Assembly (NCBI RefSeq): GCF_900187565.1
Contig: NZ_FYED01000006.1
Span: 310,001 to 374,000 of the forward strand
Length of the DNA: 64,000 nucleotides
Source: Pseudomonas sp. Irchel 3A7
GTDB lineage: Bacteria; Pseudomonadota; Gammaproteobacteria; Pseudomonadales; Pseudomonadaceae
Direction of reading: 5' to 3'
Made by a program: the position numbers and the translations under genes. The first letter of the stretch is position 1; the number at the start of each line of letters is the position of its first letter. Below the pieces are notes generated by a model. It did no database searches, was not told where the DNA came from, and saw nothing but the letters and a program-made list of their open reading frames with translations. Below are positions 53,813 through 63,449 of the stretch, in pieces.

Positions 53813-56590
53813 TTAAGATTGTGTGGTTTCCAGATGTTTGCCGGCGTGATGGATGACGAGTACCTTGTCATCTGCATCCCAGTCGAAGTGAATACGCAAT
53901 GTGCGTGAGGGATCGCGGGCGTTCCCAAGGCAGAAGTGCCTGTTCATGTTCGCGGGCTTACCCTTGTATTTGCGGTTGTCTGCGTACATACCCATTGTCA
54001 CTGGGGACATTTTGGGTTCGAAGTCGATGCTCTCCAGCTTAAAAAGCTTAAGCACGTCATGGAGTCGACCCGCTTTCTCACTGTAATGGTCGTATAACTT
54101 TGTGGCCATCAGTGACAGGCAAGCCCGGAATTTTCCATGGTCACGGTACACCGAGTCGCGCAGGGACTTGAGAGCCGGGTTGGTCATGTGGATACGCCCA
54201 GGATGTGTGTCCGCAACCCCATTGACGATGTCGATCAAGCCTTCCTCTTTCGAAGAAATGACCTGCTTGGGGGCTGTCCGGATCGACTTCACCACCGATA
54301 CTTCGATCATGTCGTCGAAGGCCCATCCGTCTATCGTCAACTGGCCTATCTCGACGGTGGTAGCACCTGCAGCTCTTTCCAGAATGGCTCGGCGAAGCTG
54401 GTTGCCAATCTGTTGATGGGCGATTCGTATCTGCTCGATGGCATTGGCTACGTAGAGTGCCGCTCTCTCGGGATTTTTGGCACCGGAAAGACGAGCAAAC
54501 ACGGTGACCGCCGCTCGGTCACGGGGGCCATATACCTTGTGACGATACCAACTGCCCACCGTTGCATCGCACACACTCACCTTTTCCTTGCGCAACTGGA
54601 TTTGCACCTGGGCGACCGTCAGCTGTGCGGAGACGGTATCGACCATCGTTCTCCAGCGGTTGGCGGCTCTGAGGAACTGCTGCATGCCCTCTGAAAGAGC
54701 CACCATCTCGAAGAGCTTTTCTTGAGTCGCGATACGCTCATCGGTGTGTCGGAGCAGGATGATCTGATCACCTGCAGTCAGCTCATCGGCAGGCGTCGGG
54801 TGAATTTCTTCCTCTCGCAGCACGAGCACCGGACGGGTCTTGCTCCAAGGCAACTCTGCCTTCGCCTCTTCGAGGCAGATCCAGACAAGATCCTGAACTA
54901 AGGCCTCGCCGCTTTGCACGGAGGCCATAGGTTCTGCGGGCTGCTCCATCAGCAGATCCAGCCAATTATTGAACTCCGCTGCCAACGGGATAGAGACAGC
55001 ACGTTCTTTCGCCGGATACAGACTGCAATCAGGATGGGTGAACGTTTCCAGAGCTAAGGACGGCAGAAGTGTATCGACATCGTCGCATCGACGATCATTC
55101 CAGCAGAGCTGCCAGTGAGTCAGCTTGTCGCCATCGACACGACTTTGAACACCATGCTTAGACCACCATAAATGGAGCATGCGCTCTACGAAGGGCTTTT
55201 CGTATTCGTAGGCTGGAATGGTCAGACGGCGACATGGCGTTGCTAACCAGTGCTGCCGATTAGGCCAAAGCATTCCCACAATGACGACTTCTTCGACTAC
55301 CCCGGAGAACTGTCGATAGGCTTTCACGCCATCCATTGCGGTGATTTGAATGGTCTCGTTCCAGCCTTCGTTGAGTTCATTGTCGAACCAGTGTTCCAGA
55401 GCTGCTACTTCATGGGGGCTGCCACACAGCACCAACGTATCAGTCTTGTTCGTGCATGAATCCTTGAGGTGTTTGAGCAGCCATCCCGCTTTGCCAGTGA
55501 TGGATTCCATAAGCAATTGATGCCAGTCCCTCAGCTGCTGGATCAAATTACGCGAAGCCACATCTGACTCACCGAACAGACAGCTTCCTTTGTCGGCAAT
55601 TTGCAACCATCGCTCAAGGCAACGAATTGGGAAAAGACCCGGGCGGGTCGCTGCCTGTAATGTCGTCTCCAAATAAGGAAGGGGGAGAGACAATTCGTTG
55701 AGGCTGCGAAAGACCTTACCGATGATGGCCAGGCGTTCCTTCAGCACGAAATCCTTCCGATCCAGCTCGCGTCGTAAACCGAAGAATCGGTCAGCGATCA
55801 GTCCAAGCTCAGAACTGGCCCTTCGATCCTGGATCACCGTCAGCTTGAACCGAGAGTCGGATCCTGCAGGTGAAGTCAGTGCAGCTGTATCGCCGAGCCG
55901 CATCACCCATAGATGACTGCGAGTACCGTTCGAGCGCATCCTGTCCAGAGATTCGCTGTCACCCAGCGAGAGCAACGTGATTCGAGGCACCTCAGGGAAG
56001 CTCTCTGACAGTGCGCTATCCACGGCTGCGAAGTTTTCATTTCCTCCAAGCGTGCCATCTATGACCAGAACGAAAGGCTTGCTTGCTTTGCTGATCGCTT
56101 CAACCAGCTCCATCACGTCCGAGGAGCCATCCACAATCAGCGTTTGGGAAGCAGATGCCTTGTTGCGCTTGAGGTCAGATGCTCGCAGCACGCGAGCACG
56201 CAAGGCCTTCACGCGCGAAAGATCGTGGAAGCCGTTACGGGGCCGGGAGATGAATACGATGTCCGGACACTGCTCCATGTTGCCCGGATTCAGCCAAGGC
56301 GAACGTATCCCCCCTTGCAGTGAATCCAGCCGGATCCGCTGCAGATATACCATCAGTCGGGTGATTCCTTCCCCACCCATCAATGGCAGCGCAATCGCCA
56401 CTGACTGACCGTATTTCAGAGCCCGTCCCGCCACCGCGAAACTGGTGCATTCGGCAACATCAGGAGCGGTCAAATTGATCGATGACCACGCTTCTGAGTT
56501 GGAGTGGAGCAGTTCACTAGCGGGAACTGCCCCCCACGCACCTTGCATCACCTGCACCCAGCCAGATTGACTTGTTATTTGCTGGGACAT
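53813..56590 (-). CDS. Large hypothetical protein, DrmE-position subunit
   Basis: A 925-aa protein with no Walker motif. The N-terminal half alternates strands and helices (TSFAVAGRALKYGQSVAIAL, PDIVFISRPRNGF) and could be an inactive nucleotide-binding or nuclease-like fold. The C-terminal end LRIHFDWDADDKVLVIHHAG is a compact strand pair of the kind seen at the ends of several defence-associated proteins. It lies where DrmE lies in class 2 DISARM, but the homology is only suspected. It starts 2 bases after the stop of the NTPase gene. Confidence 0.55.
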   Translation of the reverse strand: MSQQITSQSGWVQVMQGAWGAVPASELLHSNSEAWSSINLTAPDVAECTSFAVAGRALKYGQSVAIALPLMGGEGITRLMVYLQRIRLDSLQGGIRSPWLNPGNMEQCPDIVFISRPRNGFHDLSRVKALRARVLRASDLKRNKASASQTLIVDGSSDVMELVEAISKASKPFVLVIDGTLGGNENFAAVDSALSESFPEVPRITLLSLGDSESLDRMRSNGTRSHLWVMRLGDTAALTSPAGSDSRFKLTVIQDRRASSELGLIADRFFGLRRELDRKDFVLKERLAIIGKVFRSLNELSLPLPYLETTLQAATRPGLFPIRCLERWLQIADKGSCLFGESDVASRNLIQQLRDWHQLLMESITGKAGWLLKHLKDSCTNKTDTLVLCGSPHEVAALEHWFDNELNEGWNETIQITAMDGVKAYRQFSGVVEEVVIVGMLWPNRQHWLATPCRRLTIPAYEYEKPFVERMLHLWWSKHGVQSRVDGDKLTHWQLCWNDRRCDDVDTLLPSLALETFTHPDCSLYPAKERAVSIPLAAEFNNWLDLLMEQPAEPMASVQSGEALVQDLVWICLEEAKAELPWSKTRPVLVLREEEIHPTPADELTAGDQIILLRHTDERIATQEKLFEMVALSEGMQQFLRAANRWRTMVDTVSAQLTVAQVQIQLRKEKVSVCDATVGSWYRHKVYGPRDRAAVTVFARLSGAKNPERAALYVANAIEQIRIAHQQIGNQLRRAILERAAGATTVEIGQLTIDGWAFDDMIEVSVVKSIRTAPKQVISSKEEGLIDIVNGVADTHPGRIHMTNPALKSLRDSVYRDHGKFRACLSLMATKLYDHYSEKAGRLHDVLKLFKLESIDFEPKMSPVTMGMYADNRKYKGKPANMNRHFCLGNARDPSRTLRIHFDWDADDKVLVIHHAGKHLETTQS

Positions 56591-56592
56591 GA

Positions 56593-59500
56593 TCAGGCCT
56601 TGGCCTCTTGTGGCGCCTTACTGAGCAGGGCAGCCTTGATACTTTCAGAAATGCGATAGCAGTTTTTCTTCCCTACTCTGCAAGGAACGATCAAGCGCAA
56701 GCGCGTCAACCAACGAAGCGCCTGTAGTGGATCGACATCCCCATAGTCATCCATGAGCTGCAGCTCAATATCTTCTTCATCGAAACGCTCTTGCTCGCAG
56801 AGCGCACTTAGCACTTGTCGCCCCCAGCTCACAGCGGTCACGCCGGTCTTGCCGAGAAACTCTTCCATGCTCTTGGGCTTGGCTTGAAGCACAGAGGTGT
56901 AGGCCGCACCGAAGCCGCTCACCTTGACCACTTCAGATTTCTTATTCTTGGCGGCCAGTAGCCTGTCCAAGGAGAAATACCACCCCTGGCTATAGCTTTC
57001 CAAGGTGTTGGTCGATGTTGAGGTGTTTTCCAGGTTGAGCCTGTTCAGCAGGTGAGCAAGTGCGGTCTTTTTCCAGACATCCAAGGCGATGAAGGGCTGC
57101 ATGGTTTCTCGACCTTGGGTGAGCTGTGGGTTCGACTCCCACTGCCAAAGGGCACGCGGCGACATGAGGAAAATGACCCGAACACGGTTGCGTTTGGCGT
57201 TAGTATTGAGTCGTGCTTCATGCGCAACGTCGAGTAGATCCAACGTCGTACTTATCGGTTGCTCCCCTGTGATCTCAACGAAGAACATGATGTTCTTGCG
57301 AAGCGACTGGACTCCAATGACGCTGTCGACCAGCAGTTTCTTGAACTCACTGGCGGAGCCAAGATCGGTGTCTCTTTTGTGAGCTGGGACGTAACGGCCC
57401 GAGTACTGGTTGGTGGTCAGGGCAGGCTCTTCTTCCCCAATCGCCAGGAGAGACTCAAGCATCCATTGAGGATCCAGCCCCAAGGCCTCAGACCCTGTGA
57501 TGATGCCTACGGAGTAGTTCGATGAGCGTGCCTCAATGGCGCCGAACGTAGGCTTTTCACGCACCTCTTCGCTGATAAGCAATTTCTCGTCTCGCAACGT
57601 GAGCGGGGAAGGGCGCGGAGCGTTAACCGGGTAGGCGTGTGCGGACAACGGGTCGTTCTCATTGATCGCATCTACCGCAGCCAACAGTTTGTCTTCAATG
57701 TTTTGCTGGCCACCAACCAAGTTCATGATGTTGGCGTTGCGCAGAGCGTATTCCTTGCCTCCTTCGGTGCGTCGCATGTACTGAAGTACGCCGAGGCCGC
57801 ACAGCTCATCGAGGAACGCTTCAAACTGCGCATCGGTCATCGGCTCGAAGATATGCGGAGCCCATTCCTGGACAATGAGTTTCGCGCGGCTTGGAGAAAA
57901 GCTACTGGTGCTTTGCGAGATCAGGCTGTAGGCAATCAGCTTGTAACGCAGGTCGAGGTTCAGCGTGATGTCAAAGCGGTCGCAAATGAGCTGACGAATG
58001 TTCGGATCCTTTCGAATCTGTTCAATGTCGTCGGCTGTGATGGTGACCGAGCCCACGCGCCGGTTGTGACGCGCGTTGAGGGTCTGGATCAGTTCATGGC
58101 AGACAATGTGAATCAAGCCGGGATGGCGGTTTGTCTCGACAAGAATCCTGTTCATAAGCAAGGGGGAATCGAACTCATAACCCAGATGCCCCAGTGGCTC
58201 GCGAATGAGCTGAAGCGCCTCTGCTGGGCTCATGATCGAGACCTGGATTGCACTGCCGAGCTGATGCAGCGGGTAGTTCGCGGCGTCAGCGAACCGGCGT
58301 ACGTTTTCCAGACCTGCAATTACGACCTTGAACCGACCATTACTGTTGTTCACCAAGCCACTGAGCTCACGGAAAATGCGGAAGCCGTTGGCAGCATCGA
58401 GTCCCAGAATCGGATCGATTTCGTCCAAGCAAACCATGAGCGCGTCTGGGTTGTCTTTGGAGAAGTAATCCCGCAGATCATCGACCATCCCGTCAGCGTC
58501 TGAGGGGTACGAGTTTTTGACCAAGCCGCTCGTTACGGCGGCGTGGTGAATCATCTGCCAAACCCGATTTCGGTGTTTTTCCAGCTCATTACCAGAGAGG
58601 TTAGCGCGATCCAGGTCTCCATCCATTTGGTACAAGAAGGCATGGTGGCGTTGCTCAGGGTTGTGGAACCAACGCTGTGTTTCCTTGAGCAATGTCGTTT
58701 TACCCAACTGCCGTCCACCAAAGATCATGGCTGCGCCGTTACGCATGGTGGTCAGCGACTTAATGTCGTTTTGGCGTCCATAGCGCATTTCCGGCGGCGC
58801 CGGCTGCATCTGGTTGCCGGTGTACGGATTGCTGAACGTCCATGGCAAGCTCAGTTGCAAGAAGGTCTTGAGCCGTTGATGATCCGAAACACCGAGACCG
58901 GCCAGCATGGTCATAAGGACGGGATCGACATGGAGCAGCGCATGCTTGAGCTGTTTTGAGAACTTGGCCAACTCGTTGCGTTCATCGTTCGAAAGCTCTT
59001 TCGCCGATATCAGAACCGTACGGTCATGTAGAAACTGGGTCTGCTCAGTCAGCAGTATGCGAAGCTCGGTGAGCGTCCATTCGCCGTTGGCAATCAATAC
59101 ATTGATGGCCTGCTCTTCTGATTTTTGGCTGAAGAACACAATCCCTCGTCCCGTGTCACGCCGTTTCACGTTCAGGGTGAGGTGGGCAATATGGCTTCGT
59201 GAGTAGAAAGACGTGCGCTGCGAAGTCGCATTACTGAAGGAGGGGGTCACGGCCTCAAGCCCTAAGGCACACAAAATGCGCACCAGCTCTTCGTAGGTCG
59301 CTTTGTCTAACGACTTGACGCGGCGGCGCAGGCTGATCAAATCCTCGATGGCCAGTTTGAAGTAGGTCGGCAAGGTGTCCAAAGACAAACCGTTCAAGCT
59401 TGCGCTAGAAAGATGACGGATCACTTCACGAGGATTGCGGTTCTGACTCAATATTGAGTGAAGCTGAGGCTCAAGCAGAAGAAAGCGCTTGAGCAATTCA

Positions 59501-62500
59501 GTGCCGGATTCGGTATCGCTTTGCAGCGCCTCGCCCTTGTCCAACGAATGCTTGAGATGTTCAAGCATCTCCTCTGCGACAGTCGTGTCATGTGTATTGA
59601 GCGCCGAACGGATCTGCTCCTGCCACGTAGCGGGTACCCAATCCACCCCGCGATCAACCAAAGCTTGGTTGACCAGTGCATCCAGGGATGCTTCAAGCTC
59701 CTGTTTCTTGGTCGTGAACTTGGTTACGATACTTGATTCAAGAGCGTCCAAGCTGTGGTGGATCTCACCAATGTCATCCAGCGCCTTGAGGCTTTTGAGT
59801 TGATCCTGAAGGTGCTCAAGCTCGCCACGCAGTTGGTAATGTCGTTCATCGTCGATCAGCGAGGCAATGTTCGCGTTATCCAGCAACCCCCTTATCTGGT
59901 CGCTTCGCAGGTTGCATTGGCGAATTTCTTCCAAGAACAAGCGCTTGATCGCCTCGATGTTCTCCGCCATCGAACCCTTGGAGACATCTTCATGGTTGAG
60001 CGTCAGAAGCAGCGCGTGACGGAAGTTTTTACGTTCCAGCGCTTGGTCTGCAAGCTCCAGGTCGCTCACGCCCTTTTCAAGCTGGTTCGTTAGGATGGCC
60101 AGTTGATGATGAGGATCATCGTCTGATGATGTGGCCAGCCATTCCGAAGGCCACTGAAGCCAGCCATTAATTCGGGAAATCTCCCAAATCGTTTCCTCAT
60201 GCCGCTCTGCCACTTTATTGATGCGTTGGAGCACACTGATGGCGAGCAGTAAGCCAGCTTGCTGTTCTGGGTCTTCGGTGTTCTGGAGGCGCTGCTCCAG
60301 GTGCACGGAAGCCGCCGTGAGCATCGTGAGGAAACGGGGGGCGAACTTACTGACTTCGCTTGTGCGTTGACCCAGCAGGCTGTGGCCTTCGACCCACCGA
60401 TCGGCGACGTCTACGATCTCGTCGATTGACCGTAGGAACCAATTTTTAGCATTGCCTTCGATCTGCGGAGCGGAGGTACTTTCGTTCATCATCTTGTGAA
60501 TTTCAGCCGTCATCAGCCGAGACTGCTCATCCTTGTCTCGATACAGATCGGCAAACGCACGCACCTCATCTATCCGTGAAGCATCGTCTTTGATGATGCT
60601 TTCGTAGGTGAGATCAAAGTCTTCGCGTGCCAAGCATTCTTTCATCGCTTTGCGGGCAGGAGCCCAGCCGGTCTGCTTGTTCAGGATACGGTCTTGCCAC
60701 TCAACAAGACGGGCGGCGAGTTTTTCACGCGCCTCTTTGTCGTTGCTTGTGGGTTGCTCACGCAGGGTATCTACATCCAGACGAGTATTGTGGCTGGAGA
60801 AACTGACCACTTCTTCGATCAACCGGGACACCGGGCCATCGAAGTTGCCGAGGACAGAGCCGAGCAAGCGTGGCGCGTTGGTCATCATTCCGAAGAACAA
60901 TGTGGGCTGAAGTGTGGCGGCGAACACCAGGTAGGGAACAACACGTCCACCTGGGCGTCGATAAATCCAGCTTTCAATGATCTCCGAGGACAGCTGATGC
61001 AGGTTCTGCTGAACCCGGGTTACGGTCGCAGAGTCACCACGCCAAACGTGCATGCCATGGTATGCCGCCTGAACCAGTGGCAGCGACAACAGATCCCCCG
61101 CAAGGCCCATTCGACCTGCAATTTCCAGCGTCTTGCTGGCCAGTGGAAGCTGCCCGCGTTTCAACCAAAGCAATGCGATGTTTTCTACTGCAATCGCGGG
61201 AACGACATCCATCGTCTGCTGACAATGCTCCAGCCGCTCTAGGGCTTCCTTTGGCTTGTTGAAGAATCGAGAAACCTTGACTTCATCTTCCGACGCTTCC
61301 TGCATAGTTGACTCATCAGCTACATCATTCTCGATACTGGTGAGATTCGGATCTGAAGCGGCGTCTTGCCTCTCAACCGGATCAACAAAGTTGACGGCGG
61401 GCTCAAGCGCTACGTTGATTTCAGGCTCGGGAAGAGGCGCTGGCTCTGGGGCTGCCTCGGGAGCAGCCATTTGTTGTGGCTCGTCAACGGTCAGAGGCTC
61501 TTCATCGCCTGCGTCAGCTTCATCCGCATCCAAATCAACCACAGAGGCCGGCGATCTATCATCGACAAGGGTTTTACTTTGTGTATCAAGAGGATCGGGA
61601 AGGGGCGGAGTAGTCAGATCAGCAGATGACGTTCGTGACCAGGCCGTAAAGGCAGCCTTGGTTGACGGGTGATAAGCCTCCGGTGTCAGATCGATTTCTT
61701 GGCCGTCTGCCGAGAGTGAATCAAGCCGGTACCCGGGTGGTAACAACAGGTCACATCCTTGCTGTTCCACCTCTTGGTGCAGCCTATTGCTCTTGACGCG
61801 AGACTCTTCTGCCTCGGTAATGCTACTGCGCAATTCGCCTTTTTCACGAAAGTTGGCAACCTTGAGTTTCTCGTTGAAACCAGCCAGGTCGTTCTCGATT
61901 TGGACGCAATGCGCTTGAGCTTGCTCAAGACGGGTCTTGAGTTCGACCGATTCTACTTCACGCTCTTCGGTCAAATCAGCCAAGAAGGTTTCCGGTACCT
62001 CATCCTGCAAACGTTCGTTGAAGAACTCCAGCCAGGCTGTTTTAAAAGCCATTAGAAACTCTTCGTCATCGAAATTCTGCAGTGACAGCTCACGACCAAT
62101 CTTGATCAGAACGTCGATACACTCGCCAAGTATTTTGCGAACCGTATCATCGCTGAGTGAGTATTCCTCTTTCAGACGAGGAAGGTTTGATGAGACCAGC
62201 GCCTCAATTTGCTCAGCATAGTGAAGGTTCCCTGAATCAGTTTTTGCCTGCTCGGCTAACTGGTACAGCTCTGCATAGAGGGCATAGAGGCTCAAGGGTG
62301 CGGCGGGGGTAGTAGATACTGTCGGCTGCTCGACGGGTGACGCTGTCTGACCTGGCTGGTCTGCCGAGTCGATCAAGCCAACTCGTCTAGCCTTCCTCTC
62401 GTTCTCCAGCATCGTGGAGTAGTACCCCATCAGCTCAGGTTGGCACGTCAAGAAAATACCCAGAAGCTCGTTGCCGAAAGGCGTGGCCATGGCATAGACG

Positions 62501-63102
62501 CCATCTGCCAACGTTCGACGCTCTTCGTTGTCGAGCTCGTTCCAGCTCGCCAATCGATCAAGCAGGATGCCCACCATCCCACCAAACTGATCGACGTACG
62601 TGCGACTCTTAATGAAGTCCTTTAGTCCGGTTTCCCAGTTCTTCCCGTTATCAACCCAATCAAGCCGTTTTTCGAGCATGGTGCTCAAAGTGTCCTGGTC
62701 TTCCTGGGTCATCTCACCGAAACGCTGGGCCACTGTGCCTTTGAGTTCGTGCCATGTCGGGTCTATGTCGTTCATGACGACTCGTTCCCAGCTGCGGTAT
62801 CCGTCAATTCTTTTCGACTTTTTGAGCAAGCGCTGCTGGACATTGAACAAGTCCTTCAGTAGCAGCTTCAGACGACCAATGGAGGTCTTTTGAAAGTCCA
62901 TCACTCGGAATCCGGGTTTCACTTTCGCCTGCTCGATTCGGCGAAGAGCCCTGGACATGCCGATCATCCGTTCCAACACGGAAGTATCGAGCACACCAGT
63001 TTCGGGACATAACATGGTGTGGTCTGGAAAACCGACCCCATCGGCAGAAAATTGCTCAATAAGAGATTGGTCGACTACATCGATGCAAATCAGATTTGGC
63101 AT
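56593..63102 (-). CDS. Giant NTPase (AAA/STAND-like), first gene of the defence-like operon
   Basis: A 2169-aa protein. The first 480 residues are helical. A low-complexity acidic Pro/Ala/Glu linker follows (about 480-610), then a long helical part with repeated His-free bundles. An AAA-type NTPase domain has Walker A GGRQLGKTTLLKE (near residue 1460) and Walker B LMVCLDEIDPIL (near residue 1559). A winged-helix-like segment (AQFEAFLDELCGLGVLQYMRR) and a C-terminal region with a second sensor-type fold follow. The size and order resemble STAND sensor ATPases. It is the promoter-proximal gene of four, so it may act as the sensor or motor of the system. Confidence 0.72.
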   Translation of the reverse strand: MPNLICIDVVDQSLIEQFSADGVGFPDHTMLCPETGVLDTSVLERMIGMSRALRRIEQAKVKPGFRVMDFQKTSIGRLKLLLKDLFNVQQRLLKKSKRIDGYRSWERVVMNDIDPTWHELKGTVAQRFGEMTQEDQDTLSTMLEKRLDWVDNGKNWETGLKDFIKSRTYVDQFGGMVGILLDRLASWNELDNEERRTLADGVYAMATPFGNELLGIFLTCQPELMGYYSTMLENERKARRVGLIDSADQPGQTASPVEQPTVSTTPAAPLSLYALYAELYQLAEQAKTDSGNLHYAEQIEALVSSNLPRLKEEYSLSDDTVRKILGECIDVLIKIGRELSLQNFDDEEFLMAFKTAWLEFFNERLQDEVPETFLADLTEEREVESVELKTRLEQAQAHCVQIENDLAGFNEKLKVANFREKGELRSSITEAEESRVKSNRLHQEVEQQGCDLLLPPGYRLDSLSADGQEIDLTPEAYHPSTKAAFTAWSRTSSADLTTPPLPDPLDTQSKTLVDDRSPASVVDLDADEADAGDEEPLTVDEPQQMAAPEAAPEPAPLPEPEINVALEPAVNFVDPVERQDAASDPNLTSIENDVADESTMQEASEDEVKVSRFFNKPKEALERLEHCQQTMDVVPAIAVENIALLWLKRGQLPLASKTLEIAGRMGLAGDLLSLPLVQAAYHGMHVWRGDSATVTRVQQNLHQLSSEIIESWIYRRPGGRVVPYLVFAATLQPTLFFGMMTNAPRLLGSVLGNFDGPVSRLIEEVVSFSSHNTRLDVDTLREQPTSNDKEAREKLAARLVEWQDRILNKQTGWAPARKAMKECLAREDFDLTYESIIKDDASRIDEVRAFADLYRDKDEQSRLMTAEIHKMMNESTSAPQIEGNAKNWFLRSIDEIVDVADRWVEGHSLLGQRTSEVSKFAPRFLTMLTAASVHLEQRLQNTEDPEQQAGLLLAISVLQRINKVAERHEETIWEISRINGWLQWPSEWLATSSDDDPHHQLAILTNQLEKGVSDLELADQALERKNFRHALLLTLNHEDVSKGSMAENIEAIKRLFLEEIRQCNLRSDQIRGLLDNANIASLIDDERHYQLRGELEHLQDQLKSLKALDDIGEIHHSLDALESSIVTKFTTKKQELEASLDALVNQALVDRGVDWVPATWQEQIRSALNTHDTTVAEEMLEHLKHSLDKGEALQSDTESGTELLKRFLLLEPQLHSILSQNRNPREVIRHLSSASLNGLSLDTLPTYFKLAIEDLISLRRRVKSLDKATYEELVRILCALGLEAVTPSFSNATSQRTSFYSRSHIAHLTLNVKRRDTGRGIVFFSQKSEEQAINVLIANGEWTLTELRILLTEQTQFLHDRTVLISAKELSNDERNELAKFSKQLKHALLHVDPVLMTMLAGLGVSDHQRLKTFLQLSLPWTFSNPYTGNQMQPAPPEMRYGRQNDIKSLTTMRNGAAMIFGGRQLGKTTLLKETQRWFHNPEQRHHAFLYQMDGDLDRANLSGNELEKHRNRVWQMIHHAAVTSGLVKNSYPSDADGMVDDLRDYFSKDNPDALMVCLDEIDPILGLDAANGFRIFRELSGLVNNSNGRFKVVIAGLENVRRFADAANYPLHQLGSAIQVSIMSPAEALQLIREPLGHLGYEFDSPLLMNRILVETNRHPGLIHIVCHELIQTLNARHNRRVGSVTITADDIEQIRKDPNIRQLICDRFDITLNLDLRYKLIAYSLISQSTSSFSPSRAKLIVQEWAPHIFEPMTDAQFEAFLDELCGLGVLQYMRRTEGGKEYALRNANIMNLVGGQQNIEDKLLAAVDAINENDPLSAHAYPVNAPRPSPLTLRDEKLLISEEVREKPTFGAIEARSSNYSVGIITGSEALGLDPQWMLESLLAIGEEEPALTTNQYSGRYVPAHKRDTDLGSASEFKKLLVDSVIGVQSLRKNIMFFVEITGEQPISTTLDLLDVAHEARLNTNAKRNRVRVIFLMSPRALWQWESNPQLTQGRETMQPFIALDVWKKTALAHLLNRLNLENTSTSTNTLESYSQGWYFSLDRLLAAKNKKSEVVKVSGFGAAYTSVLQAKPKSMEEFLGKTGVTAVSWGRQVLSALCEQERFDEEDIELQLMDDYGDVDPLQALRWLTRLRLIVPCRVGKKNCYRISESIKAALLSKAPQEAKA

Positions 63103-63449
63103 TTGATATCCATATCAGACTAGGTGGGGAAAGCTCGCCAGAGCAAACCTCTCTCCAAACGGGTAAAACATCCCATCGGAAGGAGGCATTCCACGCTGCC
63201 TGCGCGGCAGTTTGAATGGCGAAGCGTAGTAGCCCAAAGCTACTACACTAGGAGTTTTCCGGCTAGCCAGACAGTGGGTCATTCGTCCGTGATTTCTAGA
63301 GCCGTGATTTATCCCTGAGTCGTTAGACATTAGAAGAGCGCCTTTCGCCGAGCTCAGCCGCCGTGACCGGCAGAGACCGGCCAAGCGGTTATTTTCAGCA
63401 GACATGAACAGCCAATGCTGGAGGGATGAACCTGAGAGCTAGAGACGAT
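63103..63449. other. Putative promoter region of the four-gene operon
   Basis: No gene was recognised in these 347 bases. The ribosome site before 63102 is weak (TATGGATATC), and GGATATC is itself palindromic. The operon promoter must lie here or further upstream. Confidence 0.45.

Noticed and set aside
57637..58503. Plus-strand 288-codon frame inside the giant NTPase
   Set aside because: It is opposite the Walker A and B region of the NTPase and has no motif of its own.
48190..63102. BREX, Druantia or Gabija as names for the four-gene operon
   Set aside because: No PglZ or BrxC-type pair, no single DruE-type helicase fused to DUF1998, and no TOPRIM nuclease was seen. The separate DrmA-like and DrmB-like genes fit DISARM best.
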